Source: Bacteroidales bacterium
GTDB taxonomy: Bacteria > Bacteroidota > Bacteroidia > Bacteroidales > F082
Reading direction: 5' to 3'
DNA length: 43,762 nucleotides
Assembly (NCBI GenBank): GCA_017381865.1
Contig: JAFOBJ010000041.1
Span: 1 to 43,762 of the forward strand
Part shown: in pieces, positions 30,304 through 39,529 of the stretch
How the letters are laid out: each line of letters begins with the position of its first letter
How positions within the stretch are numbered: the first letter of the stretch is position 1
Position numbers and translations under genes: made by a program
Notes under the pieces: generated by a model
The model's input: the letters and a program-made list of their open reading frames with translations, nothing else
Told to the model about the DNA's origin: nothing
Databases searched by the model: none

Positions 30304-33300
30304 TTAGAATGTATTTAAGTCAACTTGACGCATAGCTGCATAGAACTTAACTGTTGTTTCATTGCCTGTTTTATTATCCTTAACGTGAATGATATAGAAA
30401 CCACTTGCGATAGGAGTATTAGCAAAGTTTGTTAAATCCCAGTCAATTGATGTAACACTAGAGTCTTTCTTGAACTGACGAATCTTAGCTCCATTAACTG
30501 TGTAGATTGTAACAACACATTTTTCTGGAACGTTAGCAATCTTAACTTTGTGTGTAAGAGCATTTTCTTCATATGTTGAGAATGCGTAATATGGATTAGG
30601 TATTACTGTTACCATATTAAGATCTTCCTCTGCCTTTTCAAGATCATTCATAACAGGACCACAGCCTTTTGTTGAGAATGTATAGTAAGGTTTGTAACCT
30701 TCGTGGTTAATTGTATCAAACAATTCTGTGTCATTTTCAAGTGCAAAGTTGCCATAGCCTTCTCTATAAGGTGTTGCAATGCGAACTGAAATTTTCACAG
30801 GGTTGCCTTCTTGTAACCATTCTCTTCCTTCTACTGGCATTGGCATACCAGTCCAAAGTGGTTGTCCCCACAATGATGTATAGAATACACCCTTGAGTGA
30901 TGATGATGGAGCATTTTCAATAGCTGTCATTGTATTGTATAAGTATGCACCAGCGTCATATGCAGGAGATTTGACAGAAATCTTGTAACTATTATTACCT
31001 AAGTTACCTGCGTCATTCATTGGGAAAATGTATACAAAGTGTTTACCACCCATAACAGCTGTATTATCAACGCCATCAAACAATGCTGGATCTGAAAGCT
31101 GAGCTATAGGAGCTGACAATACTGTTGTCTCTTTCAATGCTGGTGGGTTGAACATCATATCACGGCCATTTAATTCTGGATAGTATGAGTCTTCACCATA
31201 GCACATATTGAGACGTGCACCTGTTTCAACATCGATTGCATATCCTGGGAACCAACCCATACCATTTGCTGCGATGTAGTTAGGATCTTCTGGATTGTCA
31301 CTTGCGCCCATTGTCATAGATGCACAAGGATTACCGTTTTTGTCGATAGATGGAGCTCTACGCAATGTGAATGATGGTGCATTACCTTCTGTTAAGCTTT
31401 CTTCTAAGCCCATTTCGATAACTGGACAACGTGTCCATTTTGACTTATCAGATGTCAAAACGATATCGATTGAACCTAATCTTCTGAAGATAGAGTCAAC
31501 TCTACAGTTACCTTTGTATAATGGACCTGGAACAAATTGACCTGAGTTTCTTGAGAAGTTTGTCAAAAGCAATGGAGCCCATGTACCTTCAGCGATGCTT
31601 TCATAAGCTTCATCTGGGTCGTATGGAAGTGATGAACCTTTAGCATATGGATCTGATGATACTAAGTAGTCATTATTAGCTTTTGATCCTTGGTCACCAT
31701 ACATACCTGAACGAATCCAGTTAAGAGCTGAAGCTGGCATGTTGTCATCATCTCTGATACCGCTTAACCATTGGTTTGAACTATCTGCATATGTAACTGA
31801 AGATGTAATCAAACCATTATTTGTTGCAATAACTTTTTGAACTGTCAATGGTTGTGGTGTATCACCACTTGTGTCAAGATATTTACCTACTGGTGTAGGA
31901 CCTAACAACCATGGTTGGTGAATTGTTACAGAAATACCTCTTTCTGCAAATATTTGTTCTGTCTGTAATTCTGTTGTATTGTCTGCTTCGAATACTTCAC
32001 CTGTGTTCAAGTCTTTCAAGAACCATTTGAAAACTCTCTTAGATGCAGTATCGCCCATAAGTGCGTTGTCACCTGTTACATTTGTCATAAGTTTGCGTTC
32101 AAATTCGTCAAACCATATAGCGTAATCTGTTGAAACAACGTTCAATGGGTCAACAACTTTAATGTCGATTGGGCCGTAACCAGCTTTGTATGTTGGGTGA
32201 TATGCTACTGGATATTCAGGATCACCGAAAACAACATCAGCACTTGCTGGACCTTTACTCATAATTTCATCAATTGTTTCTTGTGATAATTCGAGTTGGT
32301 TACCACCATTACCTAAACCTGTCCAACGTGTGATAGGTAATTTATCGCCATAGTTAGAATTAATAATTGTACCATCAACTGTTTTATGAGGAACTGCTGA
32401 ATACAATTGGATATTCTTACGACCAGCTAAGTAAGGTGTTTTTTGACCGAACAATCCGATTGGGTTGTTAGCGTCGACAACATAATCTTGATAATTATTA
32501 TAAGCGTAAGAAATTGCCATATAATAATATGTCTTGTGGTTAATCAAGTTAACGTCACCTGTTGTTGTGAATGCATCTTGTGTAAGAACGAATGTACTCT
32601 TAATACCATTGTCAGCACCTTCAACCATTAATGTTGGAACTGAAGCTTGTAAATCGTCATCATATACATAGTTTATGATTTCAGAAACACCGTTTTTAAC
32701 GTCACATTGATAAACAACACGAGCTTTGCTGATGTCATTCAATTCATCAACGTTAACATCTTTGTTTGCCAATTGATAAACGATATAACCTTCAAAACGA
32801 TATATTGAGTCGTTACGTTGTGTTGAGTCTGTTGCAAGAGGACCACAGATTTGTGAATCGACTTCTGTATATGACTCACCGATGTTATTTGAATCATCTG
32901 AATTAGAGATATAAACGATAAGTTTTCTATCAAGTTCACGGAATGTGAGATCTGGAGCATGAGGACCATCGAGAACGTCGAAACAGTTGTCGAACATTGC
33001 TTGACATTTATCGTCAACGCGACGTAACAATTCTACTGATGACCAAGCTGTACCAGCTGATGAACGAGCCCATGGCACACCGAAAGTGATATAGTTAACA
33101 GCACCTGGTTTCAAAGTGAAAGGACCAGCTGACTGCATAAAACGACGGTCGTATGGGTTGTTTGGAGCACCGTTGTTACCTGTTTCTTCACTCCAGTAAC
33201 CGTTGAATTCTGGAACAACACCACCTGTACCCCAGTTACATGGGTCAGAATCGAATGGGAACATGAAGTCGCAAGCCAAGTCTGTTACACCTGATGTACC

Positions 33301-34659
33301 AGGAACAGCGTTACCGCCATAGTGCATTTTGTCACCATTTTTCCAAATACCTCTAAGGAAGTTATAGTATTCAGCTGCTTTTTCAGGGTCACCATTATCT
33401 GATTGGTTATTATCGTGATAAACGAAACGACGCATACCGAAACGTTCGTCATCAATAATACCATTACCGAAGTTAACACCATTGATACTTTCGTCACAGT
33501 TTTCACCTGTAATAGGATCATATTTAGGGTTATCGATACCATCTGGATCCAAGTAAGGACCTTGGAAGAAGTCGACACCTACTGCTGGAGGATTTGCTCC
33601 GTAAGCTTCTGGTTCACCTGTACCATCGATGTTTTTACCATTATAACCATAACCTAAACCACGGCTAACGTCACAACCGACAAAGTCGTCTCTTGAGAAA
33701 CCAAGGTCAACGTCTGTCCATGGTGAGAAGTATGTGTTTGTTAAGGTATAAGTTGAACGGTTAATGATTTCGTAGCTATAGAATGTCATGTTATTGATTT
33801 CGTCGTTAGTAGCGAAAGCGAAAGCTTGAGCTCTAATTTCGAGACCGATAGCAGAACCACCTGTTTCTGTGTGAGCATTACCTTTATCATTGAAAACCCA
33901 CCAAATAGTTTGGTCACCTTTGATAACTTGGTCAGCTAAGATAGAACCTTTTATAGAACCTTCATTAACTTCATCCATTGTTGGAACTTGGCTGTGGCAA
34001 AGTTCATTGTCGACGTCATAGTATGGATAATCACCCATAGATGGATTATAGTTACCATCTTTATCTTTATCGAAGAAAGGAGCGAGATAATAACTCATAC
34101 CTCTACTAACATCGCCGTGAGCTGGCCAGTTAGCGATAGATGAAGGGATTTCATAACCTGCTACTGGAGCACCAGTTATAGGGTCACAATTTGCAATAAA
34201 ATCATCTACTTCAGCGCGAGTGATAGTATACATTTTATCGTATTCCATACATGTTACAGGGTCGATAGAAGCAGTACCATCTATAGTAAGAGGTCCTGTC
34301 CAGAAGTCGTTACCTGCTTGACGGAAACGGATAGCAGCACACTTCAACTGTTGGTTAATGTCGAGACCAGCAATCCAAAGTGAACCTGCATATAATGAAG
34401 TTGATGAGCTGTTAGCTGGGATATAATATTTAGCTCCTGTACCACCAGGAAGATCCCACCACATGTCACCACCTGCATTAACACGCACTCTCGCATTGTT
34501 GATATTCAACCATGCAAATGTAGAAGACGGTGTACAACCTGCTGTTGTACCTCTAAGAGTACGAGACTTTTTATCAGCCATTTGGACTTTCTCGGCTCTT
34601 GCTTCTGTTACATTTAAAAAGAGAAATGCAACGATTAATAAACGAACAATAGTCTTCAT
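30304..34659 (-). CDS. Large secreted protein with C-terminal sorting-like domain
   Basis: A 1451-aa exported protein with a signal peptide (cleavage near EARA-E). It belongs to a recurrent Bacteroidota family of unknown function. Recognisable pieces are the early FDKDKDGNYNP, an EF-hand-like Ca2+ loop (about residue 198), followed by DYPYYDVDNELC and DQVIKGDQTIWWVFND. A C-terminal beta-sandwich from about 1345 begins VIPNPYY, has TVNGAKIRQF and ends SGFYIIHVKD. This resembles a T9SS CTD but continues for about 20 residues (FYAAMRQVDLNTF), so it may be a retained surface domain. It lies between a TonB receptor and a PorV/PorQ-like barrel, with gaps of 23 and 32 nt, in one operon. Confidence 0.75.
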   Translation of the reverse strand: MKTIVRLLIVAFLFLNVTEARAEKVQMADKKSRTLRGTTAGCTPSSTFAWLNINNARVRVNAGGDMWWDLPGGTGAKYYIPANSSSTSLYAGSLWIAGLDINQQLKCAAIRFRQAGNDFWTGPLTIDGTASIDPVTCMEYDKMYTITRAEVDDFIANCDPITGAPVAGYEIPSSIANWPAHGDVSRGMSYYLAPFFDKDKDGNYNPSMGDYPYYDVDNELCHSQVPTMDEVNEGSIKGSILADQVIKGDQTIWWVFNDKGNAHTETGGSAIGLEIRAQAFAFATNDEINNMTFYSYEIINRSTYTLTNTYFSPWTDVDLGFSRDDFVGCDVSRGLGYGYNGKNIDGTGEPEAYGANPPAVGVDFFQGPYLDPDGIDNPKYDPITGENCDESINGVNFGNGIIDDERFGMRRFVYHDNNQSDNGDPEKAAEYYNFLRGIWKNGDKMHYGGNAVPGTSGVTDLACDFMFPFDSDPCNWGTGGVVPEFNGYWSEETGNNGAPNNPYDRRFMQSAGPFTLKPGAVNYITFGVPWARSSAGTAWSSVELLRRVDDKCQAMFDNCFDVLDGPHAPDLTFRELDRKLIVYISNSDDSNNIGESYTEVDSQICGPLATDSTQRNDSIYRFEGYIVYQLANKDVNVDELNDISKARVVYQCDVKNGVSEIINYVYDDDLQASVPTLMVEGADNGIKSTFVLTQDAFTTTGDVNLINHKTYYYMAISYAYNNYQDYVVDANNPIGLFGQKTPYLAGRKNIQLYSAVPHKTVDGTIINSNYGDKLPITRWTGLGNGGNQLELSQETIDEIMSKGPASADVVFGDPEYPVAYHPTYKAGYGPIDIKVVDPLNVVSTDYAIWFDEFERKLMTNVTGDNALMGDTASKRVFKWFLKDLNTGEVFEADNTTELQTEQIFAERGISVTIHQPWLLGPTPVGKYLDTSGDTPQPLTVQKVIATNNGLITSSVTYADSSNQWLSGIRDDDNMPASALNWIRSGMYGDQGSKANNDYLVSSDPYAKGSSLPYDPDEAYESIAEGTWAPLLLTNFSRNSGQFVPGPLYKGNCRVDSIFRRLGSIDIVLTSDKSKWTRCPVIEMGLEESLTEGNAPSFTLRRAPSIDKNGNPCASMTMGASDNPEDPNYIAANGMGWFPGYAIDVETGARLNMCYGEDSYYPELNGRDMMFNPPALKETTVLSAPIAQLSDPALFDGVDNTAVMGGKHFVYIFPMNDAGNLGNNSYKISVKSPAYDAGAYLYNTMTAIENAPSSSLKGVFYTSLWGQPLWTGMPMPVEGREWLQEGNPVKISVRIATPYREGYGNFALENDTELFDTINHEGYKPYYTFSTKGCGPVMNDLEKAEEDLNMVTVIPNPYYAFSTYEENALTHKVKIANVPEKCVVTIYTVNGAKIRQFKKDSSVTSIDWDLTNFANTPIASGFYIIHVKDNKTGNETTVKFYAAMRQVDLNTF

Positions 34660-34682
34660 ATTTTCAGTATTATTTATTCTGT

Positions 34683-37600
34683 TTAGAAGTTAAAGATTAC
34701 ACCAAATCTAATCTGACGTGGTTGTGAATAGTTATAAGGTGAATTTACATACAATTGGTAAAGATCTCTAAATGCTACAGGATCTCTTTGTGTGTTGATT
34801 TCACGTTGCCATTCTGGAGCTGACAAATAACCGTCATCGTCTGGGTTACCTGTTGCATTATAAACGCCCATAATATTCTTAGAATTCAAGAGATTCAAGA
34901 TTTGGAAGTAAACGTTCATATAAGCATTACGTCCGCCTTCACCATCTTTACCACCAAGTTTCAAGTTGATGTCTTTGTCAATACGAAGGTCAAAACGGAA
35001 TGACCATGGAAGACGTGAACCATACATTGAACCATCTAATAAGTTTGTTGATGGAGAAATTGGTGATGTAATGTTTGAAGCAGCTGTGTAAGGAGTACCA
35101 GAACCACCATTAACTGTCAAGCTAGCACCTGTGTTTGTTAACCAATTGATAGGTTTCTTACCTGATTTCTCACGTTTTGTAACAGGTCCGTTATAATCTT
35201 TTCCTTCACCAAAACGATAGTCGAGAACAATATTAAATTGGTGACGACGGTCCCATGGCATTGGGAATGTTGAACGTAAGTTTGGAACACCAGCAGCAAT
35301 CAATGATGCCATTGTTGATGTACTTGCACCTGTTGCGTTTGAGAATTGTAATGTATAACTTGCGCGTAAACGAACGTTACCTGTTCTACGTAAGTCGTAT
35401 GATGCTGTAAGACCCTTAACTGTACTAAAGTCTAAGTTACTATATGATGTGTAATCTTTAGGATATGCACCTGTGTAACGATATAACTGAATCATGTTAC
35501 GGATTTCACGGTAGTATCCTGTGATTGTCATTGATGATGAATTAGTTAACTTTTGTGTGAAACCTAATTCATAGTCGATTGTTTGTGATGGTTTCAATGA
35601 TGGATTGTTGATAGCACCACTGATTTGATCGAAATAGTAATAACTATAAATATTAGTAAAGTTATTACCTGGACGTTGTGTTAAAACATCATAGTGAGCA
35701 AAGAACAATGCTTCGTCAGAGATTGGGAATGAGAATGAAATACGAGGCATTACACTCCATTGTGGATCATAATCTTTGAAAGAAGTTGTGTTAATTCTCT
35801 TTTGTGTTGGGTCTGTTAACCATGGAGAAATACCGCTACCTTTATCTAAAGTTGTAGGGTCAGCAATTTCTCTACCGTCTGCATCGTACCATACATTGTT
35901 GTTACGATAACCGACAACTTCTTCAATATTATCTACTGCGTTTACATAGAGAGCGAAGTCATCACCGATATTATCTGGAACGTCAACCTCTGTACCATTT
36001 TGTAAAGTGATCATGCCATCCTTAGCAACATCACCAACTGTTTGGTAATCGTAAAGGATATAAGGGTCTTTGATAACTTTTTGGTTAGCGTCGAAACGGT
36101 CAACACGAACACCAACGTTGAAGATAAGATCTTTGAAAGCGAATTTATCTTGGATGTAACCAGCCATATAGATAGGTTTGAATGTACCTACAGGACGTGT
36201 ATAGTTACCATTTTCGTCAACTTCTGTGAAGAAGTCTTCAAAAGTTGGTTGACCTTTAATCTTATTACCTTTATAGTCATAACCATAGTATGATACATAT
36301 GAATTACCATCTTGTGTTAATTCATCTGGTGTGAACATGCTGATGTCAAAACCGTCAGCTAATGTTGCTGTATGCATTACACCATTCTTATCATAATATT
36401 GGATAGTGTTATCGTTAAAGTCATAAGAGTCGATGTTGATCCAATCTAAACCGTTAACATCGAGGCCTAATGCTTCACGAAGATTCTTGTCGAATTGATA
36501 TTGTGAAGCTTCGTCATATTTTCTATAGTAACGAATTGTATCGACGAAACCATCGTAGCTAACAACTTCTGGATTAGCAATGTCTAACTGTTGGATGTGG
36601 AAGTTAGCCAAGTTTCTCATCAAGTACCACATACGGTAACCATTAACACCATAAGATCTGCTGTTACGTTGTTCATATTGGAGACCGAGTTTAATTTCGT
36701 GGTTACCAATTGTCATAGCACCTGAAAGGTTAACATTGAATTTATCTGATTCGCCATAAGCATAGTTTGCTTGGAGTGAACCAGGAACTGCGTACATACC
36801 ATATATTGCAGATGGGCTGTCACCATTCAAAAGAGCACCACCGAGTTGGAGGTCTGTGAAGTTTTGGTAGTGTCCGAGTGGATCTGTATACAAATCATAA
36901 TACAAAGATGTATAGTTTGCAAGCAAAGGATTTCTGTCTGATGCTTGGAATTTTACCAATGTATCATAATCCCATGATGTAGTTGCCCATACATTGTTGT
37001 AAGATTTTGTTGCGCCTGTTGCTGGGTCTGTGACATTTATTGTTGAGTCAGCGAAACCATATGAAGGAGTTTTGTAGATGGTATATTTACCGAGGTAACC
37101 ATAATCCCATACATTATTCCAATGGTCAGGGTCGCCAGATTCGCTATTATAGCGTTCATAGTCAACTTGCAAGCTATAGTAGAAGTTTTTAATCAAAGAT
37201 GTACTTTCTTGTGGAGATGGGAATCTTTGAGTAAAACGTCCATAAACACGCCATGTTCTATATGCGCTAACAGCATTCTTGTCATAGTTAAAGTAAGCGC
37301 TGCTTCTGTTATAAGAATGGCCCTTACCAGTGTTAAATGTACCACCGAAAGTCAAGTTGATAGTTTCAGTTGTACGAACGTTGATATTACCTGCGAAGTT
37401 AGCACTCCAGCCTGATGTGTTTTGAGAGTTTTTAATATACTCCATTGAACCCATTCTGGTGTACTCTCCATTGAGGTAAGTACCAGCGCCTGATCCTGAT
37501 ACACGGATAGGATTTGCTTTGAGGTATTCCAACCATTCATCTGTTGCTTTGTAGTGACCTACAGCTGATAAAGCACCGTCGCGGTTGTAGTTAACTTCTC

Positions 37601-38420
37601 CTGACAAGAAGAAACCGAGCAAAGCTGTTTCGCTGTGTTTGCCTTTAATCAACGGACCTTGTACGTTGAGGCCAGCTCTGCTATGGCCGTAGCCATCTAA
37701 CAATTCAGATGTTTCCATTTCGATACCTGCACCGAATGTTCTTGAAGGGCCTTTTGTTGTCATGTTGATGATACCGCCAGTAGCGTCACCATACATAGCT
37801 GGAAGACCTGAGAGGAGAACTTCGACTTGGTCGATAGCGGATTGTGGAACAGATGCAGAACCGATAACACGAACACCGTCAACATAGTAAGTAGCACCAT
37901 CACGGGCACCACGCATGTTGCCAGCTTCACCGTCGCTTGAGAAAACACCACCAACACTAGCTGCAACAGCTGATGCAGAACGTTGAGGCATCTTCGCAAT
38001 TTCTTCTGCAGTAATAGTAGCACCACCAGATGTGTTATCCTTTGAAATCAAAGGCACCTTGTAGTCTACAATTTCAACAGCATCCAACATTTCTGTTTGC
38101 ATGCTCATAGGCACATCTTGGAAAGTAATTTTGTTAGCAGGAATAACAATACCTTTCATAACAAAAGTATTGTAACCAACAAAAGTTGCTTTCAAGTCGT
38201 AGGTTCCCGGAGGAATCGGGTTGATATCATAGTTGCCATCAAAGTCAGAACTAGTACCACCCACCTGTGTACCACCGTTTTCCAAAACGATGTTAGCAAA
38301 TGGAATTGGTTCACCAGTGTCTTTGTCGACAACTGTACCTTGAAGTCGTCCGACTTGTGCAAGTGCTAACGACCACGATGTCAGCACTATACAAAGGGTA
38401 AATAGTAATTTTCTTAACAT
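34683..38420 (-). CDS. TonB-dependent receptor with carboxypeptidase-like N-terminal domain
   Basis: A 1245-aa outer-membrane receptor: signal peptide (cleavage near LALA-Q), a beta-sandwich regulatory domain at about 24-105 (GRLQGTVVDKDTGEPIPFANI), a plug at about 125-230 (GVFSSDGEAGNMRGARDGA, YYVDGVRV, GLPAMYGDATGGIINMTTKG), then a large barrel ending in the aromatic strand QIRFGVIFNF. It is not SusC-like and has no SusD partner. It is the first gene of the operon with the 1451-aa secreted protein and the PorV/PorQ-like barrel; this trio seems conserved in the phylum, which suggests a joint surface complex. The promoter box is at 38469-38476. Confidence 0.88.
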   Translation of the reverse strand: MLRKLLFTLCIVLTSWSLALAQVGRLQGTVVDKDTGEPIPFANIVLENGGTQVGGTSSDFDGNYDINPIPPGTYDLKATFVGYNTFVMKGIVIPANKITFQDVPMSMQTEMLDAVEIVDYKVPLISKDNTSGGATITAEEIAKMPQRSASAVAASVGGVFSSDGEAGNMRGARDGATYYVDGVRVIGSASVPQSAIDQVEVLLSGLPAMYGDATGGIINMTTKGPSRTFGAGIEMETSELLDGYGHSRAGLNVQGPLIKGKHSETALLGFFLSGEVNYNRDGALSAVGHYKATDEWLEYLKANPIRVSGSGAGTYLNGEYTRMGSMEYIKNSQNTSGWSANFAGNINVRTTETINLTFGGTFNTGKGHSYNRSSAYFNYDKNAVSAYRTWRVYGRFTQRFPSPQESTSLIKNFYYSLQVDYERYNSESGDPDHWNNVWDYGYLGKYTIYKTPSYGFADSTINVTDPATGATKSYNNVWATTSWDYDTLVKFQASDRNPLLANYTSLYYDLYTDPLGHYQNFTDLQLGGALLNGDSPSAIYGMYAVPGSLQANYAYGESDKFNVNLSGAMTIGNHEIKLGLQYEQRNSRSYGVNGYRMWYLMRNLANFHIQQLDIANPEVVSYDGFVDTIRYYRKYDEASQYQFDKNLREALGLDVNGLDWINIDSYDFNDNTIQYYDKNGVMHTATLADGFDISMFTPDELTQDGNSYVSYYGYDYKGNKIKGQPTFEDFFTEVDENGNYTRPVGTFKPIYMAGYIQDKFAFKDLIFNVGVRVDRFDANQKVIKDPYILYDYQTVGDVAKDGMITLQNGTEVDVPDNIGDDFALYVNAVDNIEEVVGYRNNNVWYDADGREIADPTTLDKGSGISPWLTDPTQKRINTTSFKDYDPQWSVMPRISFSFPISDEALFFAHYDVLTQRPGNNFTNIYSYYYFDQISGAINNPSLKPSQTIDYELGFTQKLTNSSSMTITGYYREIRNMIQLYRYTGAYPKDYTSYSNLDFSTVKGLTASYDLRRTGNVRLRASYTLQFSNATGASTSTMASLIAAGVPNLRSTFPMPWDRRHQFNIVLDYRFGEGKDYNGPVTKREKSGKKPINWLTNTGASLTVNGGSGTPYTAASNITSPISPSTNLLDGSMYGSRLPWSFRFDLRIDKDINLKLGGKDGEGGRNAYMNVYFQILNLLNSKNIMGVYNATGNPDDDGYLSAPEWQREINTQRDPVAFRDLYQLYVNSPYNYSQPRQIRFGVIFNF

Positions 38421-38468
38421 ACCTTAAAATTTTATGTTATACTACTCAATTGTTCGTTAAAAGGAGTT

Positions 38469-38476
38469 CAAAGATA
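38469..38476 (-). promoter_or_regulatory. -7 box TATCTTTG for the surface operon
   Basis: A match to TAnnTTTG 49 nt before the ATG at 38420. Confidence 0.6.
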
Positions 38477-38623
38477 CGATAAAAATCTAAATAAATAGAA
38501 GATTTTTTTCAATTTCAAAAAATATTTTTCAACATACTAAAACAAATGTCATCAACTGTCTGTTTTAAGCATTTACAAACTGATGATGACTAACGACTAA
38601 CAACATGATTTTTTTGAAAACAC

Positions 38624-38643
38624 CACATAGGTGACATCTCTAC
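38624..38643. repeat. Degenerate half of the GTAGAGACG repeat
   Basis: CCACATAGGTGACATCTCTA matches the right half of the unit at 203-232 (CCATAGGGGTGACGTCTCTA) with few changes. The left arm is missing. Confidence 0.55.
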
Positions 38644-38701
38644 ATATTTTATATCTGAAATTGCGTATTTATTAATTAATAATGTATAATAATTCTTGAA
38701 T

Positions 38702-38740
38702 AAAAAAAAGGAACGGAAGGCATACTCTATGGTAACTTCC
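38702..38740 (-). terminator. Terminator of the two-component operon
   Basis: On the minus strand GGAAG (38736-38740 side) and CTTCC (38715-38719 side) plus an inner TAC/GTA pairing form a hairpin, followed five bases later by a run of eight U (38702-38709). It lies 28 nt past the stop at 38768. Confidence 0.65.
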
Positions 38741-38767
38741 CCCCGCACTGCAAAAATACAAAAAAAA

Positions 38768-39514
38768 CTAAAGGTTATTGATAACCTCCAAAATTCTCTC
38801 TTTTTTACGTTTAGAAACAGGCACTTTAGTACCGTCTGTCATAACAACCATCATTTCATCTTTTATAAAATTCATTATACATCTCATATTAACAAGATGC
38901 GACTTATGAGTTCTAACGAAATCATATTCTTCCAATTTCTGTTCCATATCCTTTAAAGTTTTGCTAACCATCAGGCTTGTTCCGTCTTTGAAGAAAATTA
39001 TCGTATAGTAATTATCTGACTCACATCTTATTATATCATCTACATCGATTAAATGTATTTTATCTGCAGTAGAGAGACTTATCTTTCTGACAACCAATTG
39101 TTCTGGATCAAGGTTTTTCAGGAGGCTGTCGTATTGTTTTTTCAATGTCTTTTTATACTTAGCTTCCTTGACTTTTTCAACTGCTGCCACCAGTTCTTTA
39201 GGATCGATAGGTTTCAGAATATAATCCAAAGCATCATGACGTATCGCCTTGATAGCGAATTGCTCATACGCTGTGATGAAAACCACTTCAAAATCTTTAT
39301 TCTCTATGGAAGTCAACAACTTAAAGCCACTACCACCAGGCATTTCTATATCAAGAAAGACTAAATCTGGACGAAATGTTTCTATCATATTTTTTCCAGA
39401 AACAACATCATCGGCTTCTGCGCATACCATCACATCTTGACAATATTGCGCTAACAGCGATTTCAAAACTTTGCGAGCCACTTCCTCGTCTTCAACAATA
39501 ACACATCTTATCAT
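38768..39514 (-). CDS. LytTR-family response regulator
   Basis: A 248-aa regulator. Receiver domain (1 to about 120): acidic pocket Glu8-Asp9, phosphoacceptor Asp55 in VFLDIEMPGG, conserved Thr in FITAYEQ and Lys in ILKPIDP. C-terminal LytTR DNA-binding domain (about 145-245): LIDVDDIIRCESDNYYTIIFF, FVRTHKSHLVN, KVPVSKRKKERI. It is encoded 15 nt after the LytS-like kinase, its evident partner. Target genes cannot be told; proteins of this type bind pairs of direct repeats upstream of targets. Confidence 0.95.
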   Translation of the reverse strand: MIRCVIVEDEEVARKVLKSLLAQYCQDVMVCAEADDVVSGKNMIETFRPDLVFLDIEMPGGSGFKLLTSIENKDFEVVFITAYEQFAIKAIRHDALDYILKPIDPKELVAAVEKVKEAKYKKTLKKQYDSLLKNLDPEQLVVRKISLSTADKIHLIDVDDIIRCESDNYYTIIFFKDGTSLMVSKTLKDMEQKLEEYDFVRTHKSHLVNMRCIMNFIKDEMMVVMTDGTKVPVSKRKKERILEVINNL

Positions 39515-39529
39515 AATATTTCTATTTTT

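Larger units (their letters stand above)
38421..38767. other. Intergenic region between the TonB receptor and the lytR-type gene
   Basis: 347 nt without a gene. It holds the receptor promoter (38469-38476), a short GACTAAC heptamer pair (38588-38601), a degenerate half of the GTAGAGACG repeat (38624-38643) and the response-regulator terminator (38702-38740). Nothing else is recognised. Confidence 0.7.

Noticed and set aside
34683-38420. A SusC of a polysaccharide utilisation locus
   Set aside because: There is no SusD-like lipoprotein next to it, and the neighbours are a sorting-domain protein and a PorV/PorQ barrel.
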